From the NCBI GenBank assembly GCA_026645815.1, contig JAPKMR010000034.1, forward strand, positions 1 to 41,160: 41,160 nt of DNA, in the 5' to 3' direction. The notes under the pieces are model-generated. The model ran no database searches, was not told where the DNA came from, and saw only the letters and a list, made by a program, of their open reading frames with translations. How positions within the stretch are numbered: position 1 is the first letter of the stretch; every line of letters begins with the position of its first letter. The stretch is from Anaerolineae bacterium. Lineage in GTDB: Bacteria > Chloroflexota > Anaerolineae > B4-G1 > SLSP01. The position numbers and the translations under genes are program-made. This document shows, piece after piece, positions 25,604 to 33,489 of the stretch.

Positions 25604-25637
25604 ATCAAAAAGGGGCGCTTTGAGCGCCCCTTTTGAT
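25604..25637. terminator. Bidirectional terminator between the ABC operon and the Hsp20 genes
   Basis: GGGGCGCT (25612-25619) pairs with AGCGCCCC (25623-25630) around a TTG loop. The flanking A-run and T-run (25607-25611, 25631-25634) extend it and give a U-tract in either direction. It lies between convergent genes. Confidence 0.85.
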
Positions 25638-25656
25638 ACTTCCACAAGCGTCGCAG

Positions 25657-26178
25657 TTATTCTGCTTTGACCTTGATTTTGCGACTGTCTTTGGCTGCCG
25701 CAACTTTGGGCAGGTTGATGGTTAGCACCCCGTTTTTGAAAGTTGCTTCCGCGTTCTCGGTATCCACGTCGAGGGGCAGGGCGATAGTGCGGCTGAATGC
25801 TCCGTATGTGCGCTCCATGCGATAGATATTGCCGCTGCGCTGTTCCTCCTCGGCTTTCTTTTCCCCGCTAAGGGTCAGCGTATCCCGTGATAGTGAGACT
25901 TGGATGTCCTTTTCGCTCATGCCAGGCAGTTCCGCCTTGATCTGGAGCGTCCTTTCGGTTTCGATGACATCCACCCGCGGGCTGAATTCACCCCACGCCA
26001 TTTCAAAGGGTGCAAAGGGCGCCAGGCCAAAGCCATTGAAGAATTCCTCCAACAGGCGCTCCGGTCCTTCGTATTGGCGTGCTGAATGGCGCACCGATTG
26101 GCGGTCCATCTCAGTTGATCTCTCCTGCCGCTGTGGTCGTCTCTCACGTTTCCAGAAATTGCGATTCATGATGGACAT
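25657..26178 (-). CDS. Hsp20/alpha-crystallin small heat-shock protein (copy 1)
   Basis: A 173-residue ATP-independent holdase chaperone. The N-terminal arm (1-75) is rich in arginine; the alpha-crystallin domain begins near FSPRVDVIETERTLQIKAEL and includes LPGMSEKDI and the NGVLTINLPK strand. A C-terminal KIKVK motif (I-x-I/V type) anchors oligomers. The ATG at 26178 sits eight bases from AGGAGG; an ATG 18 codons earlier has none. This is the last of three tandem Hsp20 genes. Copies 2 and 3 differ well beyond trivial changes, so the set is an old duplication. Confidence 0.93.
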   Translation of the reverse strand: MSIMNRNFWKRERRPQRQERSTEMDRQSVRHSARQYEGPERLLEEFFNGFGLAPFAPFEMAWGEFSPRVDVIETERTLQIKAELPGMSEKDIQVSLSRDTLTLSGEKKAEEEQRSGNIYRMERTYGAFSRTIALPLDVDTENAEATFKNGVLTINLPKVAAAKDSRKIKVKAE

Positions 26179-26281
26179 GCTCATCACCTCCTTCGCCGAT
26201 GTGTGCGATCGAGCGGGCGCTTTGTCTGCCATCTCGACCTCACAAAGCTGTCTGATACCTTTTCAGGTTTAGGCAACAGGA

Positions 26282-26695
26282 TCAGGCATCCTTGATGGCG
26301 ATTTTGCGTGTGGTCGGGATCGCCTTGGGCAAATGTAGGCGCAAAACGCCATTCTTCACCGTTGCCTGGATGTTCTCCTGGTCAATTTCCTGCGAGAGCG
26401 TGAAGCTGCGCTGGAAATCTCCGATGCGATATTCGGCCCATGCGAGGCTGTAGCCTTCAGGATAGCTCGGTGCAACATAGCCGCTGATGCTCAGTACATT
26501 GCGCTCCAGGGTAATATCCACCGATGTGGGATCAACGCCGGGCATATCTGCCAGGATCACAATCGCGTCGTTCATCTCGTAGATATCTACACGCGGGATG
26601 AAGACCAACCGTGAACGGGTGCGCTCGGCGTCACCTTCGACCAACTCTTGCTTTTCGGCCTGCTCCAATTGCAGTTCCTTGGTTTCCTCAGTCAT
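26282..26695 (-). CDS. Hsp20/alpha-crystallin small heat-shock protein (copy 2)
   Basis: A 137-residue member with a short, acidic N-terminal arm (ETKELQLEQAEKQEL) and a complete alpha-crystallin domain from RVDIYEMNDAIVILADMPG to NGVLRLHLPK. The C-terminus TTRKIAIKDA keeps the I-x-I motif. An excellent GGAGGTGA precedes the ATG. The acidic N-terminus, unlike the basic arm of copy 1, suggests a partner subunit in mixed oligomers or a different client range; this is an inference from composition. Confidence 0.93.
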   Translation of the reverse strand: MTEETKELQLEQAEKQELVEGDAERTRSRLVFIPRVDIYEMNDAIVILADMPGVDPTSVDITLERNVLSISGYVAPSYPEGYSLAWAEYRIGDFQRSFTLSQEIDQENIQATVKNGVLRLHLPKAIPTTRKIAIKDA

Positions 26696-26737
26696 TGTAT
26701 CACCTCCATTGTTTTACCACGGTAGTCATTACCCGAT

Positions 26738-27184
26738 TTAGCCCACTCGCACAGCGATTTTCTTGGGCTTGTCCTCTTCCGCACGCGGCAGCGTGATGTT
26801 CAGAATGCCATTGCTGGTTGCCGCCTCCACTTTTTGTGGATCAACCTTGAAGGGCAACTGGAAACTGCGTGTGAACGTTCCGCAACCACGCTCGCGCCGG
26901 TGATAGGTAATACCTTCTGCTGCTTCCTCGGGTTTGCGGCTACCGCTGACGGTAAGCGTGTCATCTACCACGCTGATCTCGAGGTCCTCGGGCAGCACGC
27001 CAGGCAGCTCTGTGGTGACCACTGCACCATTTTCATTGACCCAGATATTCATTGCGGGATAACCGCGTAACACGGGTAGCTCAGATGGGGCAGCGGTTTC
27101 ACCCAACAACTGATTCATCTCGCGTCGTAGGCGTTCCATCTCGTGCCACATGGGGCTTGCTCCTCTATACTGTCGTCGTAACAT
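26738..27184 (-). CDS. Hsp20/alpha-crystallin small heat-shock protein (copy 3, first in operon)
   Basis: A 148-residue member. The arm contains WHEMERLRREMNQLLGE, the common Hsp20 N-terminal helix. The alpha-crystallin domain runs from PAMNIWVNENGAVVTTEL through the LPGVLPEDLEI loop to NGILNITLPR, ending in KKIAVRVG. The ATG at 27184 follows GGGAGGTGC; an upstream start at 27250 would lack a site. It is the promoter-proximal gene of the three, and an imperfect dyad lies at 27235-27254 upstream. Confidence 0.93.
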   Translation of the reverse strand: MLRRQYRGASPMWHEMERLRREMNQLLGETAAPSELPVLRGYPAMNIWVNENGAVVTTELPGVLPEDLEISVVDDTLTVSGSRKPEEAAEGITYHRRERGCGTFTRSFQLPFKVDPQKVEAATSNGILNITLPRAEEDKPKKIAVRVG

Positions 27185-27234
27185 TTTGCACCTCCCAAAT
27201 GTTAAGTGATGCTTTTTGTGCTTTGCGTTGCACA

Positions 27235-27254
27235 TCTCTTGCAAGATCAAGAGA
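27235..27254. promoter_or_regulatory. Inverted repeat upstream of the Hsp20 operon
   Basis: TCTCTTG (27235-27241) and CAAGAGA (27248-27254) form a 7-bp dyad with a 6-base spacer, 51 bases before the first Hsp20 start codon. CTTG/CAAG half-sites recall HspR boxes, but the full HAIR consensus (CTTGAGT-N7-ACTCAAG) is not present, nor is CIRCE. Candidate operator only. Confidence 0.3.
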
Positions 27255-27363
27255 CGTCCTCTCAGAGCACATCTCTAAATTGCTTTTACATTTTTGATTC
27301 TATGGTGCGAAGATTAGAATTACATAAGTCTAAGTTTAGAAAATCATCAGAAATTCCAAAGCA

Positions 27364-27393
27364 AACGGCGGGGTTGTGCTCAACCCCGCCGTT
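27364..27393 (-). terminator. Terminator of the nucleotidyltransferase gene
   Basis: A 13-bp perfect stem (27364-27376 with 27381-27393) and TGCT tetraloop lies 43 bases beyond the stop codon on the minus strand, followed there by TTTGCTTTGG. It separates this gene from the Hsp20 operon. Confidence 0.8.
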
Positions 27394-27435
27394 ACAACTG
27401 TGATAAACGCTCAGATTTCTATCGTCTTTGGATAT

Positions 27436-28503
27436 TTAGAGCAGTCCAGCCTGGCTGTAGTCTCCCAGGGTTAGCTTGAGGGCCTTGGGACGGATAGGTG
27501 AGCGCTGCAAAACGACATGTCGCCCAATGAGGCTGTCTTGAATGCGAGCGGGCAATGATTCGATCAAACTGTGCTCCAAGACAATGGAGCGTTCGATCTC
27601 GCTATCCTGAACGCGGCATTCTGCGCCGATAGCGGTAAACGGACCGACGTAGGAGTTCACGATGCGGGTGTTTTCGCCGATGATGGCAGGCCCACGAATG
27701 ACGCTGTTGATCACTTCGGCGCCCTTCTCAATGGTTACCCGGTGATCCACCTCGGAATCGCGATCAATGTAACCCTCGATGGTGGGCGTGATTTCCTCGA
27801 GGACCCGGCTATTGGCTTCCAGCATCTCGCCCGGTTCGCCGGTATCAATCCACCAACCGCGGTGAATGTAGGGGAAGACACGGTAGCCCTTTTCCACCAG
27901 CCATTGAATCGCATCGGTGATTTCCAGCTCCCCACGCCAGGAGGGCTTGATCGCGTTGACGGCTTCGAAGATGTGAGCGTCAAACATGTAGATGCCCACG
28001 AGCGCCAGATTTGAGGGCGGAACTTTGGGCTTTTCAATCAGGCGGATGATTTGCCCCTGATCGTTGAGTTCGGCGACGCCATAACGCTCGGGCTGATTCA
28101 CCTCGGTGAGAACAATTTGGCTATTCCATTCGGAGGCGGCGAACTGCCGCAACAGCGGCGAAATGCCTCCCTGAATGACATTGTCACCCAGGAACATGAC
28201 GAAACGGTCGTCGCCCAGGAAATCCCGGCTGATTTTGACCGCATGGGCGAGGCCCAGGGGCGCTTCCTGTGGGATGTAAGTGATTTCGACGCCCCACTTG
28301 TTACCGCGCCGCACCGCCTGCTTGATTTCGTTGGCTGTATCACCGACGACAATGCCGATTTCGTCAACACCGGCATCGCGGATGGCTTCGATGACGCGAA
28401 AGAGCACGGGTTTGTTAGCCACGGGAATCAATTGCTTGGCGCTGGTGAAGGTGAGCGGATACAGTCGCGTGCCTTTACCGCCGCTGAGAATCAGACCTTT
28501 CAT
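27436..28503 (-). CDS. rfbA: Glucose-1-phosphate thymidylyltransferase (long RmlA/StrD type)
   Basis: This 355-residue nucleotidyltransferase makes dTDP-glucose from dTTP and glucose-1-phosphate. The N-terminal signature GLILSGGKGTRLYPLT, the SAKQLIPVANKPV substrate loop and the FVMFLGDNVI metal site are clear. The C-terminal part (about 245-355) is a left-handed beta-helix of hexapeptide-like repeats, the mark of the long subfamily (about 350 residues rather than 290). The ATG at 28503 follows an AGGAGAG-like site. It heads toward the Hsp20 genes and lies downstream of a Wzz/kinase pair, so a role in surface polysaccharide is likely. A UTP- or other sugar-specific relative is possible. Confidence 0.85.
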   Translation of the reverse strand: MKGLILSGGKGTRLYPLTFTSAKQLIPVANKPVLFRVIEAIRDAGVDEIGIVVGDTANEIKQAVRRGNKWGVEITYIPQEAPLGLAHAVKISRDFLGDDRFVMFLGDNVIQGGISPLLRQFAASEWNSQIVLTEVNQPERYGVAELNDQGQIIRLIEKPKVPPSNLALVGIYMFDAHIFEAVNAIKPSWRGELEITDAIQWLVEKGYRVFPYIHRGWWIDTGEPGEMLEANSRVLEEITPTIEGYIDRDSEVDHRVTIEKGAEVINSVIRGPAIIGENTRIVNSYVGPFTAIGAECRVQDSEIERSIVLEHSLIESLPARIQDSLIGRHVVLQRSPIRPKALKLTLGDYSQAGLL

Positions 28504-28536
28504 CGCATCACTCTCCTGGAAAGATAATAAAGACTA

Positions 28537-28583
28537 AGCCGTGAGCAAGGCTCGGCTATTGACGCGCGGGTTCGCTCACGGCT
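28537..28583 (-). terminator. Hairpin between the BY-kinase-like gene and rfbA
   Basis: AGCCGTGAGC (28537-28546) pairs perfectly with GCTCACGGCT (28574-28583) across 27 bases that can fold further. Read on the minus strand it follows the kinase-like stop by 22 bases and precedes TTAGTCTTTATT. It looks like a terminator or attenuator. Confidence 0.5.
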
Positions 28584-28605
28584 ACTTCCTGATTTGGGTT
28601 TGGCT

Positions 28606-29262
28606 CTAGTAGCCTACCTGCACGGCGTCTGGGGCATCTGTCAATACCGCGCCGAGCAATCGCACCTGGTAGCGTTCCAGAACGGCTTTGGCGCTTTCGA
28701 TGCGATCACGGCGAGTCTTTCCAGACCGTATAGTCAACACCAGCCCATCTGTTTTTGCTGCGAGAGCTGCTGCATCCACTGCTGCCAGAATGGGCGGCGC
28801 CTGGAGGATAATCAGATCGGCATGTTCTTTTAGCCGTTCTAGCAGTTCTCCCATTTTGTTGGAGCTCAGAATATCCGAAGGATTTGGGGGAACTTTTCCG
28901 GTAGTGAGCAACCGTAAGCCCGGAACTTCGGTGGCGAGTAGGGGGAGTTCGCCATCCTTCCCCAGGGCAAGGATGGCTTGTGTAACGCCGCCGGCGTTGG
29001 GGATACCAAAGATGTCGTGCAGGTGCGGATTGCGCAGATCGGCATCAACCAGAATGACGCGCTGCCCGGCTTGCGCCGCAACTACCGCCAGGTTCACGGA
29101 AACATCCGCGGGTACTGGCGCGTTGTCCTCTACTGCCGGGGCGGTAACCACCAATGTCTTTATGGGCTGATCGAGCGTTGCATAGCTCAAATTTACACGC
29201 AAAGCGCGGTAAGCCTCTGCTGCCGCCGATGTGGGTTCCGTCAGGGTAATGATCTTTTCCAT
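28606..29262 (-). CDS. CpsD/BY-kinase-like P-loop protein lacking the Walker A motif
   Basis: The 218-residue protein has the CpsD/Wzc-C fold: AAAEAYRALRVNLSYA at the start, a Walker A' LVDADLRNPH at 71-80 and LRLLTTGKVPPNPSDIL at 117-133. BY-kinases carry P-x-x-GKS/T near residue 45; here residues 40-57 (TAPAVEDNAPVPADVSVN) have no lysine or GKS. The Walker B region reads LIILQAPPI instead of a D-T/A-PP core. The tyrosine-rich tail is reduced to a single C-terminal Tyr. Catalysis is doubtful. AGGA lies before the ATG. It follows the Wzz-like gene by 11 bases, as in polysaccharide co-polymerase systems. Confidence 0.75.
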   Translation of the reverse strand: MEKIITLTEPTSAAAEAYRALRVNLSYATLDQPIKTLVVTAPAVEDNAPVPADVSVNLAVVAAQAGQRVILVDADLRNPHLHDIFGIPNAGGVTQAILALGKDGELPLLATEVPGLRLLTTGKVPPNPSDILSSNKMGELLERLKEHADLIILQAPPILAAVDAAALAAKTDGLVLTIRSGKTRRDRIESAKAVLERYQVRLLGAVLTDAPDAVQVGY

Positions 29263-29273
29263 AATCCTGCTCC

Positions 29274-29939
29274 TCATCGCTTCGTAGGGGTGACCGGAGG
29301 AATAATCCCGACCACGGTCAATCCGGTTTGTTCTTCCAGGGCGCGCGGGGTACCGATGATGCCGGCATCGAACCATTCTAGCGCGATTACAGTTAGCGCA
29401 CCCAAGAGCAATCCGAAGACGGCGCCAGCAGCTGTGTTGATTTTCCATTTTGGGCGCAGCAAGTGGTAGGTCGGCTCCTGCAAAATCTGTGCGAAAACAC
29501 GATCTTCTTTCTGTTGCTTTTGGTTCTCGCTGTCACGCCATTGCACGAGCAATTCTGCCCAACGCTTGGCAATGCGGTTGGCCTGTTCGCCATCATTGGA
29601 GTCCACATCAATCTGAATGGTGAGATTCTGGCTATCCGAGGCGATGATGACATCCCCGAGCAGGGTGTCTGGCTCTAGCATCAGGTCCAGGTCCTCAATG
29701 ACCTGCTGTGCCCAAGGGCGCGTATGCATCACGGTGGCATACGAGTCTAGCAAAATCTTGACGGTTTGCGCCAGTCCCCAGTCAGTACGGGCTGCCTGGA
29801 TGCCGATATCAACGCTACTGCGGTAAACGGGCGCCTGTATGAGACTGAAGCCCAAAGCGCTACCGGCGGTGAGAATGGTGATGAGCGCGATGAGCCAACC
29901 CTTCTGTTTAAGGACTTGAATATAGTCCTGAATCTTCAC
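29274..29939 (-). CDS. Wzz-like chain-length determinant / polysaccharide co-polymerase
   Basis: In the 221-residue protein, membrane helix 1 (about 14-34) opens right after the VKIQDYIQVLKQKGW start. A soluble outside domain of about 130 residues with coiled-coil character follows, and a second helix lies at about 168-190 (AAGAVFGLLLGALTVIAL). The short cytoplasmic tail ends GLTVVGIIPPVTPTKR, a typical PCP-2 linker to the kinase. The GTG at 29939 is preceded by AGGAGG five bases away. It regulates polymer length with the kinase-like gene downstream; here the partner lacks a P-loop. Confidence 0.82.
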   Translation of the reverse strand: MKIQDYIQVLKQKGWLIALITILTAGSALGFSLIQAPVYRSSVDIGIQAARTDWGLAQTVKILLDSYATVMHTRPWAQQVIEDLDLMLEPDTLLGDVIIASDSQNLTIQIDVDSNDGEQANRIAKRWAELLVQWRDSENQKQQKEDRVFAQILQEPTYHLLRPKWKINTAAGAVFGLLLGALTVIALEWFDAGIIGTPRALEEQTGLTVVGIIPPVTPTKR

Positions 29940-30007
29940 TACTGCCTCCTTCAAGAATGGCGTTGCGGGGTGGATTTCATCTGCCTGGCAGAAATCACTT
30001 GATCCAC

Positions 30008-30307
30008 TTAGCCCCCACGCAAGCGATAACGTACCTCGCGGCAATACGGGCACGATGAGCCACTGTACTCTCGCCCGCAGGTGTTACAGGTTTGCGTTTC
30101 TATGGGGCGGTCACTTTCACTCGGGATCATCAGAAGGCTGATCTCTTTGTTTTCCTCGGCGGCAAGCCATTGTTCGATGGCGATGCCGTTGATGCTGAGT
30201 CGCCCATCTATGGCATCACGCCGTAGAATCCCTTCCAGTGAGCGCCCATCCAATTTAAAGACTTCCGTCGTCAGGCGACGGATATCGGCTTTTCTAATTG
30301 CACGCAT
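30008..30307 (-). CDS. Small zinc-ribbon protein of unknown function
   Basis: The 99-residue protein ends in a zinc ribbon with two cysteine pairs, CNTCGREYSGSSCPYC (about 74-89). The N-terminal part (RAIRKADIRRLTTEVFKLDG) is helical and basic, and no enzyme motif is visible. GGAGG precedes the ATG at 30307. It lies 68 bases upstream of the Wzz-like gene on the same strand and may be co-transcribed; a nucleic-acid-binding or adaptor role is possible but unproven. The family was not recognised. Confidence 0.65.
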   Translation of the reverse strand: MRAIRKADIRRLTTEVFKLDGRSLEGILRRDAIDGRLSINGIAIEQWLAAEENKEISLLMIPSESDRPIETQTCNTCGREYSGSSCPYCREVRYRLRGG

Positions 30308-30418
30308 GGTTCCTCCACCTGTCATTATAAAGGGATTAAGCCGGAACGCAACGCGATGGATTTACACATTCGTTCGGATTCCTACTCCCAGGTGGGCGTT
30401 GCAGGTTACATCTCGCTC

Positions 30419-30460
30419 GGCAGTGTTTTCGGCGCCGCACGCGGCGCCGAAAACACTGCC
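30419..30460. repeat. 20-bp perfect palindrome downstream of pmbA
   Basis: GGCAGTGTTTTCGGCGCCGC (30419-30438) pairs perfectly with 30441-30460 around only two bases. It lies 49 bases past the pmbA stop on the minus strand. No U-tract follows; the T-run inside the stem could serve. It could extrude a cruciform or act as a terminator. Confidence 0.65.
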
Positions 30461-30508
30461 CGGAAATATTGCTGATGCGTTTGCGAAATCCGGAAGTGGG
30501 GATGTGTC

Positions 30509-31807
30509 TTAGCCCTTAGCAATGATGTTCATGTCCTCCAAAAGCATGTAGGGCTGATTGAAATCTTGATAGACCCACTCAGTCTCGCGGCTTACGGCGC
30601 CCACATGCTGCAACAATTCATAGATATTGCCGGCGATGGAGGCGTTCTTGACTCGCCCCACAATCTCGCCGTTCTCAATCTTGTAGGCTAACGCCAGGGG
30701 ATTGGAGAACGCCCCGGAAATGATATTTCCCTGTCCCAAACCCAGCACCCCCTCGATCCACAAACCCTCTTTGATGCTCGCGAGCATCTCGGTGAGGGGT
30801 GTTTCTCCGGCGCTGAGCACCAGATTGGTGGGGGCTGGATCGGGCAGACCCAGCAGGCTTCGTGAGCCGTTGCCGGTGGAAGCAACGCCGGCGCGCGCTG
30901 CTGTCTTGAGATCGTAGTAGAAGCCCCGGAGTACCCCATTCTCGATGAGCACCGTTCGCTGGTGGGGCACGCCCTCGTCATCGTAAGGCGCGCTGGCGAA
31001 CCGTCCTGGCAATGTAGCATCGTCTGCAACCGTGATGCGATGATCGAACATCGCCTCTCCGGCACGCTTTGCCAGCGGTGAGATGCCTTTGACGACGTTT
31101 TTGCCGCTGAGTCCTAGCATGAGCGGATAGGTGAGCACCACTGCTCCCGGCGGTGAGAATAGTACGGGCATTCGGGCGGAGCTTAATGCGACAATTCTTT
31201 GCGCCATCCGAAACTTTTCCGCCAGGCGGCGCACGGGCACCATGAAATCGGTTTCCCAGAGGGTTGTGCCCTGCATATCATAAACCATCAGCATGTCGTC
31301 ACCCTTGACGCGGTCCACACCGAAGGAAAGCGAAAAAGGTGTGCGCATTACCGCCACATCTGCGCCGGCATGGTTGCGCAAGGAGAAACGCTCTATACGC
31401 CGCTGAAGGTCCACGCTGACCATACCTTCAGGGTCTACTTCGCGCAGATAGGCCATGATTTCCTGCCCGATTTCAACCAGGCGTGGAATACTGAATTCGG
31501 CGATGGTGGGGTCATAGCAGACAACCTCGGGGGGCGTCTGCAAGCCGGGGAATTTGAAAGGTGCGGCATCGCCATAGGCAGCGGATTCCAGCGCATTCGC
31601 CATCAGTTTCTCTGTCGCGGTCACGTCGCTGGAAGCGGCAAAGCCCATGCGCCCGTCTTTGACCACACGCACCGCCAGACCACTGGTTTCTTCTACTTGC
31701 GTGGCTTTGAGTGAGTTGGATTCGAAGCGCACCTTAGTGGATTCGCTTTGAACCTGGATGACTTCGACTTGCTCAGCTTGAGCATGTAGTTGTTGTAGCA
31801 TATCCAT
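30509..31807 (-). CDS. pmbA: PmbA/TldE-type subunit of the TldD protease system
   Basis: A 432-residue PmbA homologue, the non-catalytic partner of TldD. The N-terminal region (VEVIQVQSESTKVRFESN) and the LAVRVVKDGRMGFAASSD strand are family hallmarks; the C-terminal core includes GLPDPAPTNLVLSAGETP and the GLGQGNIISGAFSNPLAL segment. It lacks the HExxxH motif of TldD. It starts two bases after the tldD stop, so the two are translated as one unit. In E. coli the pair matures microcin B17 and degrades unfolded peptides; here the client is unknown. Confidence 0.92.
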   Translation of the reverse strand: MDMLQQLHAQAEQVEVIQVQSESTKVRFESNSLKATQVEETSGLAVRVVKDGRMGFAASSDVTATEKLMANALESAAYGDAAPFKFPGLQTPPEVVCYDPTIAEFSIPRLVEIGQEIMAYLREVDPEGMVSVDLQRRIERFSLRNHAGADVAVMRTPFSLSFGVDRVKGDDMLMVYDMQGTTLWETDFMVPVRRLAEKFRMAQRIVALSSARMPVLFSPPGAVVLTYPLMLGLSGKNVVKGISPLAKRAGEAMFDHRITVADDATLPGRFASAPYDDEGVPHQRTVLIENGVLRGFYYDLKTAARAGVASTGNGSRSLLGLPDPAPTNLVLSAGETPLTEMLASIKEGLWIEGVLGLGQGNIISGAFSNPLALAYKIENGEIVGRVKNASIAGNIYELLQHVGAVSRETEWVYQDFNQPYMLLEDMNIIAKG

Positions 31808-31809
31808 GG

Positions 31810-33180
31810 TTATTTACCCCCAATGACAACGTTCTGAATGCGAATGTGGGGCGCGCCCATCCCCACCGGCAACGGGGCTTGTCCGCCCTTGCCGCAACCG
31901 CCGCCGGGATGCCGCCACACGAAATCGTTGCCGACCGCGTCAATGTTTTGCAGGGTGGCGAAGAGATTGCCTGCCAGAATCACATCCTTGACCATTTCAG
32001 CCAGCTGCCCATTACGAATCATGTAGGCGTAGCCCGAGCTGAAGGAGAAGGACTCTAGCTCAGTGTTGCCGCCGTAGGCATCGCAGGCATAGATGCCGAG
32101 TTCAATATCCTTGAGCATATCGGTGAAGGGGGTCGTGCCTGCGGCGATGGCGGTATTCGTCATGCGGACGATGGGTGCATGGCGATAGTTGACCGCGCGG
32201 GCGTTGCCTGTGGGGGCCTCGCCTAATTTTGCCGCAGTCTCACGGGAATGCAACCTCCCCACCAGGATGCCGTTGCGAATCAAGTCAGTACGCTGTGTGG
32301 GGGTGCCCTCATCATCGTATTTGTGCGTGCCGCGGAGACCGGGAGTGCAGCCATCGTCGAATACGGTGAGGAAATCAGGTCCAAAACGCCGTCCAAGCAC
32401 CATCATTTCGCGCGCGGCGGGGTTCTCGTAGATGAAATCGGCTTCCGAGAGATGCCCAAACGCTTCGTGGATGAAGACTCCTGCCAGGTCAGGGTTGAGG
32501 ACCACGGGATATTGGCCACCGGTGACGCTCTCTGCTGCCAGCAATTCCACAGCGCGACGGGCAGTGGTCTCGGCGAGCGCTTCGCGTCCTTGCACGGCTT
32601 CGAAGCCCGCCAGTCGGGAATAGCTCTCATGCGCTTGTTGCACGTTATCGCCATCCCGGGCTATGGCTACGACGCCTATCACCACCATGGGGCGTTCCTC
32701 TTCGATAAAACTGCCCTCGGAGTTGGCAAAGGTAATCTTGCTGAAGGTGTCATAGTACCGGCAACTGGTATCTACAATTCGGTCGCTGTAGCCCAGCAGC
32801 AGACGGTTGTAGCGTTCCACAACAGCCTTCTTTTCAGCCAGTGCGATGCCCCGGAAGTCGCGCGCTAGCGTGACCGTGATACGGTCCTCGATAATCGGGA
32901 TGGGTGCTAATTCGATGGGATTCTCGCTCTTTGTGGCGCGGGCGCATTGGGTAGCTTGTTCGACCTTCTCTTCCAGGTTGTCGCGGTTATTGAAGGTGAC
33001 GATTCCCCACCCTCCATCACGGCAGAGGCAGCGCACAATGCCGCCAGCATCAATAACGTTGCTCGCGGTTTCCAGCTCCTGTCCGCGGAAGGCTACGGAT
33101 GTGGATTCGCGCTCTTCCAGGCGGATTTCGGTGTAATCCGCTTGACTTCTTTCCAGTGCTGCCAGAATTCGATTGTGCAT
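31810..33180 (-). CDS. tldD: TldD metalloprotease subunit
   Basis: The 456-residue catalytic subunit of the TldD/TldE heterodimer. The HEAFGH motif (238-243) carries the zinc-binding histidines. The RTHKYDDEGTPTQ-type loop is represented by GTHKYDDEGTPTQRTDLIRN, and a third ligand lies in the C-terminal cysteine-containing region HPGGGCGKGGQAPLPVGMG. AAAGGAG lies before the ATG at 33180. A strong promoter lies 74 bases upstream. tldD and pmbA share a message. The system acts as an oligopeptidase; no RiPP precursor is visible nearby. Confidence 0.95.
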   Translation of the reverse strand: MHNRILAALERSQADYTEIRLEERESTSVAFRGQELETASNVIDAGGIVRCLCRDGGWGIVTFNNRDNLEEKVEQATQCARATKSENPIELAPIPIIEDRITVTLARDFRGIALAEKKAVVERYNRLLLGYSDRIVDTSCRYYDTFSKITFANSEGSFIEEERPMVVIGVVAIARDGDNVQQAHESYSRLAGFEAVQGREALAETTARRAVELLAAESVTGGQYPVVLNPDLAGVFIHEAFGHLSEADFIYENPAAREMMVLGRRFGPDFLTVFDDGCTPGLRGTHKYDDEGTPTQRTDLIRNGILVGRLHSRETAAKLGEAPTGNARAVNYRHAPIVRMTNTAIAAGTTPFTDMLKDIELGIYACDAYGGNTELESFSFSSGYAYMIRNGQLAEMVKDVILAGNLFATLQNIDAVGNDFVWRHPGGGCGKGGQAPLPVGMGAPHIRIQNVVIGGK

Positions 33181-33260
33181 ACGAAAACTCCTTTGGGAAC
33201 AGGTACTCTTTGAAAGCAGATATTCTTTTATCCGACGCTTGGAATGGTTTTCTGTTCAGA

Positions 33261-33288
33261 ATTATACGGCAAAAAGAAGCAGGCTCAA
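33261..33288 (-). promoter_or_regulatory. Sigma70-type promoter of tldD-pmbA
   Basis: On the minus strand TTGAGC (33288-33283), 16 bases, and a perfect TATAAT (33266-33261). It would start transcription near 33254, giving a 74-base leader before tldD. The 33181-33489 stretch without genes holds this promoter and the one facing the other way. Confidence 0.65.
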
Positions 33289-33401
33289 GGTGTGGGTGCG
33301 TTTGGATGCGTTTCAAAACGGGGTGAAAATCAATCAAACACTGTCATCTATTCCAAGGCGGGAATCCATTCGTGAGTGGATCTCTACACCGGCTCAAAAC
33401 G

Positions 33402-33410
33402 TGCTACAAT
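33402..33410 (+). promoter_or_regulatory. Extended -10 promoter for the phosphotransferase operon
   Basis: TGC-TACAAT at 33402-33410 is an extended -10 element, in the same divergent region as the tldD promoter. No good -35 accompanies it, as is allowed for extended -10 promoters. The gene starts 80 bases downstream. Confidence 0.4.
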
Positions 33411-33489
33411 AGCCTTGTTCACTATTTCACAACAGTGCCTTGATTTTATACACGCTGGGGAATTCATCGCCGAAGCTAAGGATAACATC

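Noticed and set aside
27235..27254. HspR or CIRCE operator upstream of hsp20
   Set aside because: Half-sites resemble HspR boxes, but neither consensus is complete, so only a generic dyad is claimed.
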